This document shows positions 8,231 through 17,490 of a stretch of 64,000 nucleotides of DNA, one piece after another; within the stretch, counting starts at the first letter, position 1; each line of letters opens with the position of its first letter. The stretch lies in NCBI GenBank assembly GCA_963733395.1, contig CAVTCZ010000002.1:62001-126000 (forward strand). Reading direction: 5' to 3'. A model generated the notes under the pieces. That model did not search any database, had not been told where the DNA came from, and was given only the letters and a program-made list of their open reading frames with translations. A program made the translations under genes and the position numbers. This DNA is from JADKAV01 sp963733395. GTDB taxonomy: Bacteria > Actinomycetota > Actinomycetes > S36-B12 > UBA10799.

Positions 8231-10074
8231 TGAAGGCACTGATCCGAGTAGTCGTCTGCGGCTCCGTGGACGACGGCAAGAGCACCCTGCTGGGCCGCCT
8301 GCTCGCCGAGACCGGTTCCATCCCCGAGGACCAGCTCGAGTCTGCGCGGTTCACCCGCCGTCCGGGTTCGACGATCCCGGTCGGGGAGATCGACTACAGC
8401 CTGGTGACCGACGGCCTGGAGGCCGAACGTGAGCAGGGCATCACCATCGACGTGGCCTACCGCCACCTGATGCTGCCCAGCCGCCGCCGCGCGATCCTGG
8501 CCGACGCCCCGGGCCACGAGCAGTACACCCGCAACATGGCCGTGGCGGCCTCCACCGCCGATGTCGGCATCCTGCTCATCGACGCGATGCGCGGCACCAA
8601 GCGCCAGACCCACCGGCACCTCACCGTCTGCGGCCTCATGGGCGTGCGGCACGTGGTGCTGGCGGTGAACAAGCTCGACGGCGTCGGCTACGACCAGGGC
8701 ATCTACAACGAACTCGTGGCCGAGGTCTCGGATACCGCCCGCCGCATGGAGATCAAGTCCGTGATCCCGGTGCCGGTCTCCGCGCTGGTCGGGGACAACG
8801 TGCTGGCCCACTCGCCGAACACCCCCTGGTACCACGGTCCCACCCTGCTCGACGCACTCGATGCCGCCGACATCGATGAGGATCTCTCCGGTGAGGTCCG
8901 GCTGCCGGTGCAGACGATCATCCGGGGCAAGGACTTCCGCGGCTACGGCGGCCTGGTCGCGCAGGGCGCGGTCCGGGCGGGACAGCGGATCACCGTCGCG
9001 CAATCCGGTCAGCAGGCCACGATCGTCAAACTGCACGGTCTGCAGGGCTCCGAGCCCTGCGAGCCCGAGCAGGCGATCCCGGGCGAGTCGGTCACCATCG
9101 AGCTGGACAAGGACATCGACATCGCCCGTGCGGACCTGCTGGTCACCGGCGAACCGCCGCAGCTGGCCGACCGGTTCTCGGCCGATGTGGTCTGGATGAG
9201 CGATCAGCAACTCGCGCACGGCCGCTCGTACACGTTGCGGTGCGGCCCGCTCGAGGTCCCCGCCACGGTGACCAACGTCCGGCACCGGCTCGATGTGACC
9301 AACGGCAACACCATGGCCGCCCGGCTGCTGGAGATCAACGACGTCGGCCGGGTGGAGATCGCGACCTCGCGACCCGTGACGCTGGAGTCCTACACCGATT
9401 CCCGCGAGACCGGCGGTTTCATCCTCGTCGACCGCATGACCGGCGAGACGCTGGCGGCCGGCCTCACCCGGTTCGCCCTGCGCCGTGCCACCAACGTCGT
9501 TCCGCATCACTTCGAGGTCGACCGCGAGGCCCGCGAGGTGCTCAACGGCCACCCGGCCAAGGTGCTGTGGCTGACAGGGTTCTCCGGCTCCGGCAAGTCC
9601 ACCATCGCCGATGCGGTGGAACGCCGACTGCACTCGCTGGGCATCCGCTCGTTCGTGCTCGACGGTGACAACCTGCGCAGCGGTTTGAACAAGGACCTCG
9701 GCTTCACCCCCGAGGACCGGGCGGAGAACGTGCGCCGGGTGGCCGAGGTGGCCCGCCTGATGTACGACGCGGGGCAGGTCGTGATCGTCGCGCTGGTCTC
9801 GCCGTTCCGCGCCGACCGGCAGGCCGCTCGTTCGCTGTTCGGCGACGGTGAGTTCGTCGAGGCCTGGGTGGACACCCCCATCGAGGTGGCCATGGAGCGC
9901 GACACGAAGGGCCTCTACGCGAAGTCCAAGGCCGGCTCGCTGCCCAACCTGACCGGTGTGGGTCAGTTGTACGAAGACCCGGAGAGCGCCGAATTGCACC
10001 TGCGGGGCACCGATCCCGTCGAGCAGAACGTCGACACCGTCATCGAGAAACTGCTGCCCGGCGCGGTCGTCTAG
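8230..10074 (+). CDS. cysNC: Sulfate adenylyltransferase subunit 1 / APS kinase fusion
   Basis: This 614-residue bifunctional protein starts in overlap with cysD. The N-terminal translation-factor GTPase drives ATP sulfurylase (G1 GSVDDGKSTLLGRLL, G3 DAPGHEQYTRN, G4 NKLD). The C-terminal about 170 residues are APS kinase with P-loop GFSGSGKST near residue 450 and the DGDNLRSGLN and FTPEDRAENVRRV substrate motifs, producing PAPS. The fusion is common in actinobacteria. No PAPS reductase or sulfite reductase gene lies in the window, so whether PAPS feeds cysteine synthesis or sulfation cannot be told here. The SulP gene near 34 kb may be the matching anion carrier but is not linked. Confidence 0.95.
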   Translation: MKALIRVVVCGSVDDGKSTLLGRLLAETGSIPEDQLESARFTRRPGSTIPVGEIDYSLVTDGLEAEREQGITIDVAYRHLMLPSRRRAILADAPGHEQYTRNMAVAASTADVGILLIDAMRGTKRQTHRHLTVCGLMGVRHVVLAVNKLDGVGYDQGIYNELVAEVSDTARRMEIKSVIPVPVSALVGDNVLAHSPNTPWYHGPTLLDALDAADIDEDLSGEVRLPVQTIIRGKDFRGYGGLVAQGAVRAGQRITVAQSGQQATIVKLHGLQGSEPCEPEQAIPGESVTIELDKDIDIARADLLVTGEPPQLADRFSADVVWMSDQQLAHGRSYTLRCGPLEVPATVTNVRHRLDVTNGNTMAARLLEINDVGRVEIATSRPVTLESYTDSRETGGFILVDRMTGETLAAGLTRFALRRATNVVPHHFEVDREAREVLNGHPAKVLWLTGFSGSGKSTIADAVERRLHSLGIRSFVLDGDNLRSGLNKDLGFTPEDRAENVRRVAEVARLMYDAGQVVIVALVSPFRADRQAARSLFGDGEFVEAWVDTPIEVAMERDTKGLYAKSKAGSLPNLTGVGQLYEDPESAELHLRGTDPVEQNVDTVIEKLLPGAVV

Positions 10075-10100
10075 ACGTAGCACCGGGCGCCGCGGTTGCC

Positions 10101-10106
10101 TAGCCT
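10101..10106 (+). promoter_or_regulatory. -10 hexamer TAGCCT for leaderless transcript of the GGDEF-EAL gene
   Basis: TAGCCT ends exactly 6 nt before the GTG at 10113, and no Shine-Dalgarno fits. In actinobacteria this spacing puts the transcription start on the start codon itself. Confidence 0.55.
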
Positions 10107-10112
10107 GGAAGG

Positions 10113-12252
10113 GTGACGCAGGCGCTGTTCTCACTGGACGGCCCCCGACCGCTGTCGACGCGGGCGCGGGTCTGGGGCGCCGTGATCATCGGTGGGTATG
10201 TCAGCGGTGGTGCTGATCGCCTTCTTCAGGGCCCCCATGACCCTGGACCAACTGCCCGCGTTCGCGTTGGCGCACGCACTGATCTCCGCCTTCATCAGTG
10301 GCGTGACCGCACTGTTGATGCTCAGCCACGCCCGCAGCACCGGTCGTCGCGGCTATCTCATGATCGGCGGGACGTTCTTGTACTTGTGCGGGGTCCTGCT
10401 GTTCTTCCCGCTCTACTTCCCGGGAGCCATCGTGGCCGGGGAGCGCATCTGGGGAGGGCCGTACAGCGCGCTCAACCTCTACTACGCGTGGCACTTCGCC
10501 TTCCCCATCGGAGTGAGCATCTCGGCCCTGCTCATCTACTTCGACCAGCGCAGTCACCGCCGCCCGGGATTGAGCAGCAAGCAGATGTGGATGGGGGTCG
10601 GGCTCTCGCTGCTCGGGGTGGTCGTCACGCTGCTGGTGGTTTCGAGGATTCCCGGCGTGGCGCCGAACCTGGCCAACGCCGACGGGGACAAGAACCTCGG
10701 GGCACAGCACCGCCGATGCGGTGCTTGTGGCGCTGTGTCTGGGCTGCGTGGCGATCACGGGGTACTGCGCGCGCAACGGTTCGCTGATCGGCCGGTGGCT
10801 GGTCGCGCTGGCGTTGTTGATCCTCGGTGAGTCCGTCGTCAATCTGAATTCTCCGACCGGTTCACCGCGGGTTGGTACTACAGCCGGTTGCTATGGCTGA
10901 CGGCAGTCGCGGCACTGCTGGTGGCGCTGATCTGGAACCTCTCGCGCATCGATCGGGCCAACAGCGAACTGGCTTCGGTGGACTCCCTGACCGGCGCCGA
11001 GTCCCGCATCAGCCTGCTCGACACCATGCACCGCGAGATCGCCCGTGTCCGCGAGGCGGGCGGTCAGATTGCGTTGTTGTGGCTGGACCTCGACGGGTTC
11101 AAAGGGATCAACGACCAGTTGGGACACCAAGTCGGGGACGACGTCCTGCGACAGGTGGTGGAACGGCTCGCGCATCAGGTCCGTCGCGGCGATCACGTCG
11201 GACGCCTCGGCGGTGACGAGTTCGGCGTCCTGTTGTGCGACGACGTCCAGCCGGCCCGCGTCAACGCGGTCGCCGACCGACTGCTGGCCAGCATTCGCGA
11301 GCCGATCCACAGCGGGGAGAGCACTCTGCACGTCACGGCCGCGATCGGGATCGCCGCCGCGCCCGCGGATGCCCGCCGGGCTGAGGACCTCTTGCTGTGC
11401 GCGGATCTGGCCATGTATGCCGCCAAGAACCGTGGCGGTGACCGCTATGAACCGTTCAACGCCGACATCGGTACCGAAGCCGTCGCAAAGGCGCGACTGC
11501 GCCATGACTTGGCCAGCGCGCTGCGGCAGGGGGAGTTCTGCCTGTACTACCAGCCCATCTACGAGGCCGACGGGAAGCGTATGGCCGGGGTCGAGGTGTT
11601 GGTGCGGTGGCTGCGGGACGGGGTTGCCGTCCCGGCGGGGGAATTCATCCCCTTCGCCGAGCAGTCCGGACAGATCATCGCCCTCGGCCGCATCGTGCTG
11701 CGCCAGCTCGCCCACGAACTGCCCCGGTGGTTCGCCTCCCATGACGACGACTTCTTCGTGTGCGTCAACCTGTCGGTCAAGGAACTCGCCGATGCCCCAC
11801 TGGTCGACGATCTGATCTCCGAGCCCTTCCTGCAGCGGCCGTCGCAACTCGTGGTGGAGGTCACCGAGTCGCTGGAGTTGCAGGACACGTCGGAGGCCGA
11901 GACCAACCTCGGGCGCCTGCGCGCCGCCGGCTTCCGGATCGCCATCGACGACTTCGGCGCCGGCTTCTCCAATTTCACCCGGTTGGAACACCTGAAGCCG
12001 TCGTTGTTGAAGATCGATCGCAGCCTCGTGCGCCGGGCCGGCAGCGAGCACGAAGGCGGCGTGGCCTTCCTCACCGCGGCGACCAGCGTGGCGGCCTCGC
12101 TCAACTGCGACGTCGTGGCCGAGGGGGTGGAGACGCCGGCCGAGGCGCAGGTGGTGGAACTGCTGGGCGTGCGCTACGTGCAGGGCTTCCGCTACGCCGA
12201 ACCGGCCCCGATCGAGGCGTACCTCGAGACGTCAGTGGGTCCCTGGGAGTAG
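10113..12252 (+). CDS. Membrane-anchored diguanylate cyclase/phosphodiesterase (GGDEF-EAL), three frameshifts
   Basis: The gene reads as MASE4-like membrane domain, GGDEF, then EAL. The N-terminal part carries 6-7 helices including LLFFPLYFPGAIVAGE and LYYAWHFAFPIG, as in MASE sensors. The frame changes near 10190, 10700 and 10855; from 10888 it is continuous. The GGDEF domain has the intact active site GRLGGDEFGVLL and, 5 residues earlier, RRGD, an RxxD inhibitory I-site. The EAL domain reads GVEVLVRW (EVL) but keeps DDFGAGFSNFTRLEHLKP and the late EGVET motif, so it may still hydrolyse c-di-GMP. Net activity cannot be predicted. The frameshifts fall where protein sequence on both sides is good, which suggests base-calling errors. 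Confidence 0.85.
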
Positions 12253-12314
12253 CTCGGCCCCCGGGACTGCTCCTGTGACGAAGTCGCACGGACACGCCGG
12301 GCGGATCCTTGGGG

Positions 12315-12845
12315 TCAGTGCAACGGGACGAGTTGGCAGCTCGATCGTCGTACCGGATCCCCCGCGGCACCCGGGATCCACCGGGCGAATCCGGACACGG
12401 CACCCGCCCGGCCGCAGCTACTTCGGCGCGGCCCGGGTGCGTAGATGGCGCCCGCGGTGCCCGCAGACAGGTCGTCCACGTCGACGATCTCCTTGCCCAG
12501 CGGGGCCAGGGCGATGGGGATCATCTGGAAGGAACCGATCCCCCACGGGATACCGATGATGGTGATGCACAGGATCACGCCCACGATCGCGTGCACCACA
12601 GCGATCCACAGCCCGGCGAAGATGAACCATAGGACGTTTGCGATGCAGGTGCCGGGGATCTTGTCCTGCTTGGGCACCACCGCGCGACCGAACGGCCACA
12701 GGGCGTAGTTGGCCATCCGGAAGGCGCCGATCGCCCAGGGGATCGTGATGATGAAGATGAACATGATGATCCCGGCCACCGCGTAGATCAGGGCCAGCCA
12801 GATCCCCGCCAGAAGAAGCCACAGGATGTTGCCGATTGTGCGCAT
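12315..12845 (-). CDS. YccF-family inner membrane protein, C-terminal frame doubtful
   Basis: As read this is 176 residues; the first about 135 are the YccF pattern, two copies of a short module (ILWLLLAGIWLALIYAV and VLWFIFAGLWIAVVHAI, each followed by an IIxIPWxIGxF loop) giving four membrane segments. After GKEIVDVDDLSAGTAGAIYAPG the sequence turns into low-quality Arg/Gly text. One missing base near 12430 would bring in a stop at 12418-12420 and a 142-residue protein, the normal YccF length. The function of the family is unknown. Confidence 0.8.
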   Translation of the reverse strand: MRTIGNILWLLLAGIWLALIYAVAGIIMFIFIITIPWAIGAFRMANYALWPFGRAVVPKQDKIPGTCIANVLWFIFAGLWIAVVHAIVGVILCITIIGIPWGIGSFQMIPIALAPLGKEIVDVDDLSAGTAGAIYAPGPRRSSCGRAGAVSGFARWIPGAAGDPVRRSSCQLVPLH

Positions 12846-12946
12846 GTGCCCACACTAGGCCCGCCAGGAGCCGCATTTCTGGGCGGCTGAGTCCCCCACG
12901 GCCCGGAGCCCGAATGCCACACCGTTCTCAGGGCCGCGGACGGCAC

Positions 12947-12979
12947 AATCGGGCGCGACGTCCGGCCTCGCGCCCGATT
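12947..12979 (-). terminator. Terminator hairpin of the HdrD-like gene
   Basis: AATCGGGCGCGA (12947-12958) and TCGCGCCCGATT (12968-12979) form a perfect 12-bp stem with a 9-nt loop, 15 nt beyond the stop codon of the minus-strand Fe-S reductase gene. There is no long T tract. Confidence 0.75.
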
Positions 12980-12994
12980 ATGGGGAGGATGCGG

Positions 12995-15241
12995 TCAGTG
13001 CTTGACCGCATCCAGCAGCATGATCGCCACGTCCTTGACCTGGACGTTCTCGCCGGCGGCCCCCTCGGACTGCCGTGCGGTCACGCCGTCGCTGATCATC
13101 ACGTTGCAGAACGGGCAGCCCACGGCGACCGTGGTCGCGCCGGTGCCCAGCGCCTCGTCGGTGCGGTTCATGTTGACGCGGGATCCCAGCGTCTCCTCCA
13201 TCCACATCCGGGCGCCACCGGCGCCGCAGCAGAAGGACCGCTCGGCACTGCGCTCCATCTCGACCAGGGTCACCCCTGGCACGCCCGCCACGAGTTCGCG
13301 CGGCGGCACGTAGATCTGGTTGTGCCGGCCCAGGTAGCAGGGGTCGTGGTAGGTGACCTTCTCGTCCACGTGCTTGACCGGGGTGAGCCGGCCGTCGTCG
13401 ACGAGCTTGGCCAGCAACTGGGTGTGGTGGACGACCTCGTACTCGCCGCCGACCTGCGGGTACTCGCGGCCGATGGTGTTGAGGCAGTGCGGGCAGGTGA
13501 CGACGATCTTGCGCGCCTTGATCTCGTTGAGCATCTCGACGTTCTGCATGGCCTGCATCTGGAAGAGGAACTCGTTGCCCGCACGCCGCACCGGGTCACC
13601 GGTGCAGGTCTCGCCCTCGCCCAGGACCATGTACTTGACGCCGGCCTCGTTGAGCAGTTCGGCGACGGCCTTGGTGGTGGCCTTCGCGCGGTCCTCGTAG
13701 GCGCCGGCGCAGCCGACCCAGAACAGGTACTCGACGTCGGCGGGGATCTCGTCCTCGCCTTCCATCCCGAAGACGGGAACCTCGAAGTCCACTTCCTCGA
13801 TCCAGGCGTTGCGCAGGGAGGCGTTCATGCCCCACGGGTTGCCCTTCTGCTCCACGTTCTTGAACAGGCCGCCGAGTTCGGCCGGGAACTCCGACTCGAT
13901 CATGACCTGGTTGCGGCGCATGTCGACGAAGTGGTCGATGTGCTCGATGTCGACCGGGCACTGCTCGACGCAGGCGCCGCACGTGGTGCAGGACCACAGG
14001 GCGTCGGTGTCGATGACCGGGCCCTCGTGACTGCGGTGGCCGGCGGCGTCGTAACCGTCGGTCTCGCGGAGCTCGTCGAAATCACGCTCGCCGACCAGCG
14101 GCCGCTGGACCTCGGCGGCGACCTTCTCGCCGACCTTGGCCAGGACCTCCTCGTTGCGCTCGCCCATCTCGTCGGGCTTGCCCGCGCCGGCGGTGGCCAG
14201 CAGGTAAGGGGTGGACGCGAACAGGTGGTCGCGCAGGTCCATGATCATGAGTTTGGGGCTCAGTGGCTTCTCGGTGTTCCAGGCGGGGCACTGGCTCTGG
14301 CAGCGGCCACATTCGGTACACGTGGCCATGTCGAGCATGCCCTTCCACGTGAAGTCCTCGATGCGCCCGCGACCGAAGATCGCGTCCTCGGCCGGGTCCT
14401 CGAAGTCGATCTTCTCGGTGCCCGAGTACATCGGCAGCAGCGGGCCGAGGGCGTTCGGCTGCCGCTTGGCACCGACGTTGATCGGGGCCAGGAAGATGTG
14501 CAGGTGCTTACTGTGCAGCACGAGGATCAGGAAGCCGAAGATGACCCCGAGGTTCACCAGCAGGAACACGGTCTCGATCCACTCGTTGGCTGCCAGGCCC
14601 AAGGGGTACAGGATGCCTGCCAGCCAGTCGGTGGCGAAGGCGCCACCGGACTCGTGGAAGGGGAAGGCCTGCACGTACTCGCCCTCCTCGAGGGTGTACT
14701 CGGAGACGTTGAACTGTGCCGCCCGGGACACCCACAGCGTCCAGACGACGGTGAAGATCATGAACAGGACCAGCCAGGCGGCACCGGTGTGTGAGCCGAA
14801 GAACCGCGAGTAGCGGCCCTGCTTGGCGGGCTGGGTGCGCAGCCGGATGATCGCGAAGATCGCGAGGCCGACGATGACCAGCACGATGAAGAGGTCCTCG
14901 ATGAAACCGATGATCGGCCAGCGTCCGATGAACGGGATCGCGAATTCCTGGGATATGAACACCGCGCCGAGGGTCTCGATGATGGTCAGGATGAGGAAGA
15001 TGAAGCCCCACATCGCGAACACGTGCGCAGTACCCGGCACGGTCCACTTCAGCAGTTTCTTCTGGCCGAGCACCTCGGTGGCTTGGCTCTCCAGCGCGGC
15101 CGGCCGGCTCTCGGGGCGATCGACCGTCTTCTGGCCGGACGTGATCAGTTTGAACAACGTCAGCGCCCGCTTTCCGGCGAGCACGACCACGGCGACGACG
15201 AGCAACAATCCGATGATGAGGCGGATAGTCATGTGATCCAT
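12995..15241 (-). CDS. Membrane-bound HdrD-like Fe-S oxidoreductase
   Basis: This 748-residue protein has its ATG at 15241 with an adjacent GGAGGT Shine-Dalgarno. Residues 5-250 carry five or six membrane helices resembling a NarI-type haem b anchor. Two 4Fe-4S ferredoxin clusters follow (CTECGRCQSQCP at residues 308-319; CTTCGACVEQCP further on), then two CCG domains of the heterodisulfide reductase D type, the second ending in FCCGAGGARMW. The layout matches the actinobacterial HdrD-like reductases such as mycobacterial Rv0338c. It probably moves electrons between a menaquinone pool and a soluble dithiol or flavoprotein partner; the partner is not encoded nearby. It ends at a strong hairpin and appears monocistronic. 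Confidence 0.88.
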   Translation of the reverse strand: MDHMTIRLIIGLLLVVAVVVLAGKRALTLFKLITSGQKTVDRPESRPAALESQATEVLGQKKLLKWTVPGTAHVFAMWGFIFLILTIIETLGAVFISQEFAIPFIGRWPIIGFIEDLFIVLVIVGLAIFAIIRLRTQPAKQGRYSRFFGSHTGAAWLVLFMIFTVVWTLWVSRAAQFNVSEYTLEEGEYVQAFPFHESGGAFATDWLAGILYPLGLAANEWIETVFLLVNLGVIFGFLILVLHSKHLHIFLAPINVGAKRQPNALGPLLPMYSGTEKIDFEDPAEDAIFGRGRIEDFTWKGMLDMATCTECGRCQSQCPAWNTEKPLSPKLMIMDLRDHLFASTPYLLATAGAGKPDEMGERNEEVLAKVGEKVAAEVQRPLVGERDFDELRETDGYDAAGHRSHEGPVIDTDALWSCTTCGACVEQCPVDIEHIDHFVDMRRNQVMIESEFPAELGGLFKNVEQKGNPWGMNASLRNAWIEEVDFEVPVFGMEGEDEIPADVEYLFWVGCAGAYEDRAKATTKAVAELLNEAGVKYMVLGEGETCTGDPVRRAGNEFLFQMQAMQNVEMLNEIKARKIVVTCPHCLNTIGREYPQVGGEYEVVHHTQLLAKLVDDGRLTPVKHVDEKVTYHDPCYLGRHNQIYVPPRELVAGVPGVTLVEMERSAERSFCCGAGGARMWMEETLGSRVNMNRTDEALGTGATTVAVGCPFCNVMISDGVTARQSEGAAGENVQVKDVAIMLLDAVKH

Positions 15242-15297
15242 ACAGACCTCCCAGCCTCATACTACTGGCGAGTAACTTGCATGCCCTGCTGGGGCTG

Positions 15298-16333
15298 TCA
15301 GCGCCCGGCAGTGACCGAAACGGGGGTGGCTGCGGCACTGCGGGCCAGAACCGAGTGCGGTTCGGTGACCCACTCCGGTGCCGTGAACAGGGTCTTGGCG
15401 AGGGGCAGGTTGTGCAGCCCCAGCGCCAAGGCGGCGACGCCACCGGTCACGACCAGGGGGAACAGCGCCTGCACCCAGATCGCGGTCAAGAAGCTGCCCG
15501 GGATCAGGGCGACCACGAACAACACCGGCCACTGCACCACGTAGATGGGCAGGGTGCGGGCACCGACGTAGCGGGCCCATCCGGGTGCGCCGTCGCGGGT
15601 GATCTGCACGGCCAGGCTCACCCCGAAGGCGACCCAGAGGATGCTCAGCGGGAGGTAGCTCTGACCGATGGCTTCGGGGGTGTACAGCCAGATCCAGCCG
15701 GCCCCGGCGGACAGCACCGCCGAGCACGATCGTGTGCGGCCAGCGGGTTCGCGCGGCCACATCGCCGACGAGGTCCTTGAAGTAGGCGCCGATCAGGAAG
15801 AACCCGAGGTTCATCGTCATGGACGTGTACAGCGAGCCCGGGACGAGCCCGCCGAAGAACTCGTCGGTGAAGGGGCGCAGCAGGTTGAGCACGAGGGCCC
15901 CGGCCACCACGGCCCACGCGGGCTGGTTGCGCAGGAGGCGGGCGATGACGAAGAACAGCGCCATCGCGTAGAGGTACCAGTAGCCGGACTTGGCGAAGAG
16001 GATCGAACCGAGGGGGTCGCTGTGGCTGGCTCCGAGTAGAGCGGTGAAGCCGAAGAACACCAGCATCCACACGACGTACAGGTAGACCATGCCCAGCGTG
16101 CGGTTGGTGGTGGCCCGCCAGGGCCGATGGACGGCTGATGCGGCGAGCATGCCCGAGACGAGGAAGAACACCGGCATCCGCAGTGGCTCGACGAGGTGGT
16201 TGAAGGTCAGCAGGGCGGTGGTCACCCAGGTGGGCCCACCGAGATCCACGAGCGTGTTGGACGCGTGCATGAAGACCACCAGCAGCACGGAGGACGCCTT
16301 CACCAGGTCGATCCACTCGATGCGGCTCTTCAC
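15298..16333 (-). CDS. Acyltransferase 3 family membrane protein, one frameshift
   Basis: From a GTG at 16333 the frame begins RIEWIDLVKASSVLLVVFMH, the typical acyltransferase-3 opening with the catalytic His. Nine to ten hydrophobic helices follow, including a WYLYAMALFFVIARLL segment. Near 15720 the frame shifts by one base; the second part continues AGWIWLYTPEAIGQSYLPLS and ends TPVSVTAGR at 15298. The complete protein is about 345 residues, normal for the family, which O-acylates sugars or lipids of the envelope. The substrate is unknown. The break has the same one-base character as others in this window and is probably a sequence error. Confidence 0.82.
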
Positions 16334-16390
16334 ATGCCCTGCATACCCGGTGCGGCGGCCCCGGTAAACGTGACGTCGGACACGTCGGCG

Positions 16391-16440
16391 AAACTTCGCG
16401 CCGATTCCGGCCATCGGTGGCCGATTTCGGCCCGAAGTTT
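16391..16440. repeat. REP-like palindrome, copy 1, upstream of the DUF559 gene
   Basis: Arms of 23 nt (16391-16413 and 16418-16440) pair at 19 of 23 positions around the loop TCGG. The left arm reads AAACTTCGCGCCGATTCCGG then CCA. Its first 31 shared bases are identical to copy 2, which starts 2 nt after the stop of the gene that lies between them. Confidence 0.8.
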
Positions 16441-16505
16441 GTGGAAACTGGCGCGAGGCCGTCCACAACCTGCTTTCGCGACGCCCGGCTGCCAATTCGG
16501 GCGAC

Positions 16506-16511
16506 CACGGT
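16506..16511 (+). promoter_or_regulatory. -10-like CACGGT for leaderless DUF559 gene
   Basis: CACGGT lies 6 nt before the ATG at 16518 and no Shine-Dalgarno is present. The hexamer keeps only the A at position 2 and the T at position 6, so this is a weak call supported by the same spacing at other genes in the window. Confidence 0.35.
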
Positions 16512-16517
16512 GGACGT

Positions 16518-17387
16518 ATGGATGCGATCTTCGGGCTTGCCGGCGGACAGGACGGACTCTTCACAGTGCGGCAAGCCGTCCTGGCCGGTGTTTCGGAACG
16601 CACGCTGCGACGGTGGCGGGCACGTGGTGCCCTGGATGACCTCGGGGGCGGCGTTCTGGCACTGCCGGGCCTGTCCATGGATCTGCGGGTCCAGTCCCGG
16701 GCGCTGGCACTTCGGCACCCCTGGGTGATCTTGACCGGTCCCAGCGCCGCCGAGTTCTTGGACATCGGACTGCTCAAGGACGTGGACCGGGTGCCCTGGG
16801 TGGTTGCCGATCGGAAGGTCCGCGGGCATGCTGTGGTGCTGCGCCATCCCCGGCACAGCCACCTGATTCGCGAGGATCTGGCACTGGCGAGGCCGCGACA
16901 GGCATTGCTCGACTGCCTCCGGCGACTTCCCCGCAGCCAGGCCCAGGACCTGGCGGCGAGGGGTCTGCAGACCGGGCTGCTGACCCTGGAAGGGCTCAGC
17001 CGAGAGGTCGAGGCGATCAAGGGCTGTCATGGCAACGGACAACTGCGGGCACTGCTCCGCCGTTACTCGAAGGGCTCGCCGGAGGAGTCCGAACGGCGGT
17101 TCGCGGCCCTCATGCGGTCAGCGGGAATCCGTGGGTGGCGTCGCAACGTGAAGACGGTGCTGCCTGGGTACGGACCGACGGAGCTGGATGCGGTCTTCGA
17201 CTGGTGCCGCTTGGTGGTGGAGGTCGACGGTTGGGAGTTCCACGTCAACAGGGAGCAGTTTCGCAAGGACCGGCGCAAACATAATGCGCTGATGGCACTC
17301 GGGTGGAATACCTTGCGGTTCACCTGGGAGGACCTGATCGACGACCCGCAATACGTGATCGACCAGGTCCGCGCGTACACCGGGTGA
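16518..17387 (+). CDS. AbiEi-like winged helix plus DUF559 (Vsr-like nuclease fold) protein
   Basis: This is a 289-residue protein. Residues 8-50 (GGQDGLFTVRQAVLAGVSER, then TLRRW and GVLALPG) form a winged helix of the type found at the N-terminus of AbiEi antitoxins. The C-terminal about 110 residues are a DUF559 domain: ESERRFAALMRSAGI, TELDAVFDWCRLVVEVDGWE, then RKDRRKHNALMALGWNTLRF, which aligns with Vsr/restriction-like nucleases (the DAVF, EVDG and Arg/Lys positions). No AbiEii nucleotidyltransferase toxin is adjacent, so this is not an AbiE pair. It stands alone, bracketed by two copies of one palindrome (16391-16440 and 17390-17437). Function is unproven; a nuclease acting on those palindromes is a hypothesis. 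Confidence 0.85.
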   Translation: MDAIFGLAGGQDGLFTVRQAVLAGVSERTLRRWRARGALDDLGGGVLALPGLSMDLRVQSRALALRHPWVILTGPSAAEFLDIGLLKDVDRVPWVVADRKVRGHAVVLRHPRHSHLIREDLALARPRQALLDCLRRLPRSQAQDLAARGLQTGLLTLEGLSREVEAIKGCHGNGQLRALLRRYSKGSPEESERRFAALMRSAGIRGWRRNVKTVLPGYGPTELDAVFDWCRLVVEVDGWEFHVNREQFRKDRRKHNALMALGWNTLRFTWEDLIDDPQYVIDQVRAYTG

Positions 17388-17389
17388 GG

Positions 17390-17437
17390 AACTTCGCGCC
17401 GATTCCGGCCATCGGTGGCCGGAATCGGCCTGACGTT
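17390..17437. repeat. REP-like palindrome, copy 2, directly after the DUF559 stop codon
   Basis: The 22-nt arms AACTTCGCGCCGATTCCGGC+CA and TGGCCGGAATCGGCCTGACG+TT pair at 19 of 22 positions around TCGG. It begins two bases after the gene's TGA, so it could also terminate transcription. Confidence 0.8.
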
Positions 17438-17477
17438 TCGTTACGTCGCCCCAGAGCAACGGCCGGTGGGCGCCCTC

Positions 17478-17483
17478 TACGCT
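17478..17483 (+). promoter_or_regulatory. -10 hexamer TACGCT for leaderless ppk2
   Basis: TACGCT stands 7 nt before the ATG at 17491 with no Shine-Dalgarno between, as expected for a leaderless message. Confidence 0.5.
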
Positions 17484-17490
17484 GTGCACC

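Noticed and set aside
8221..10134. A 637-codon minus-strand open frame opposite cysNC
   Set aside because: It is a mirror of a well-conserved gene on the other strand, rich in Val/Asp/His/Gln/Arg with no family features.
12836..14794. A 652-codon plus-strand open frame opposite the HdrD-like gene
   Set aside because: It is antisense to a gene with clear Fe-S motifs, its composition is the Val/Gly/His/Arg mix expected from reversing high-GC codons, and it has no Shine-Dalgarno or known motif.
16518..17387. A type IV AbiE toxin-antitoxin pair
   Set aside because: Only an AbiEi-like winged helix fused to DUF559 is present. No AbiEii nucleotidyltransferase gene lies on either side.
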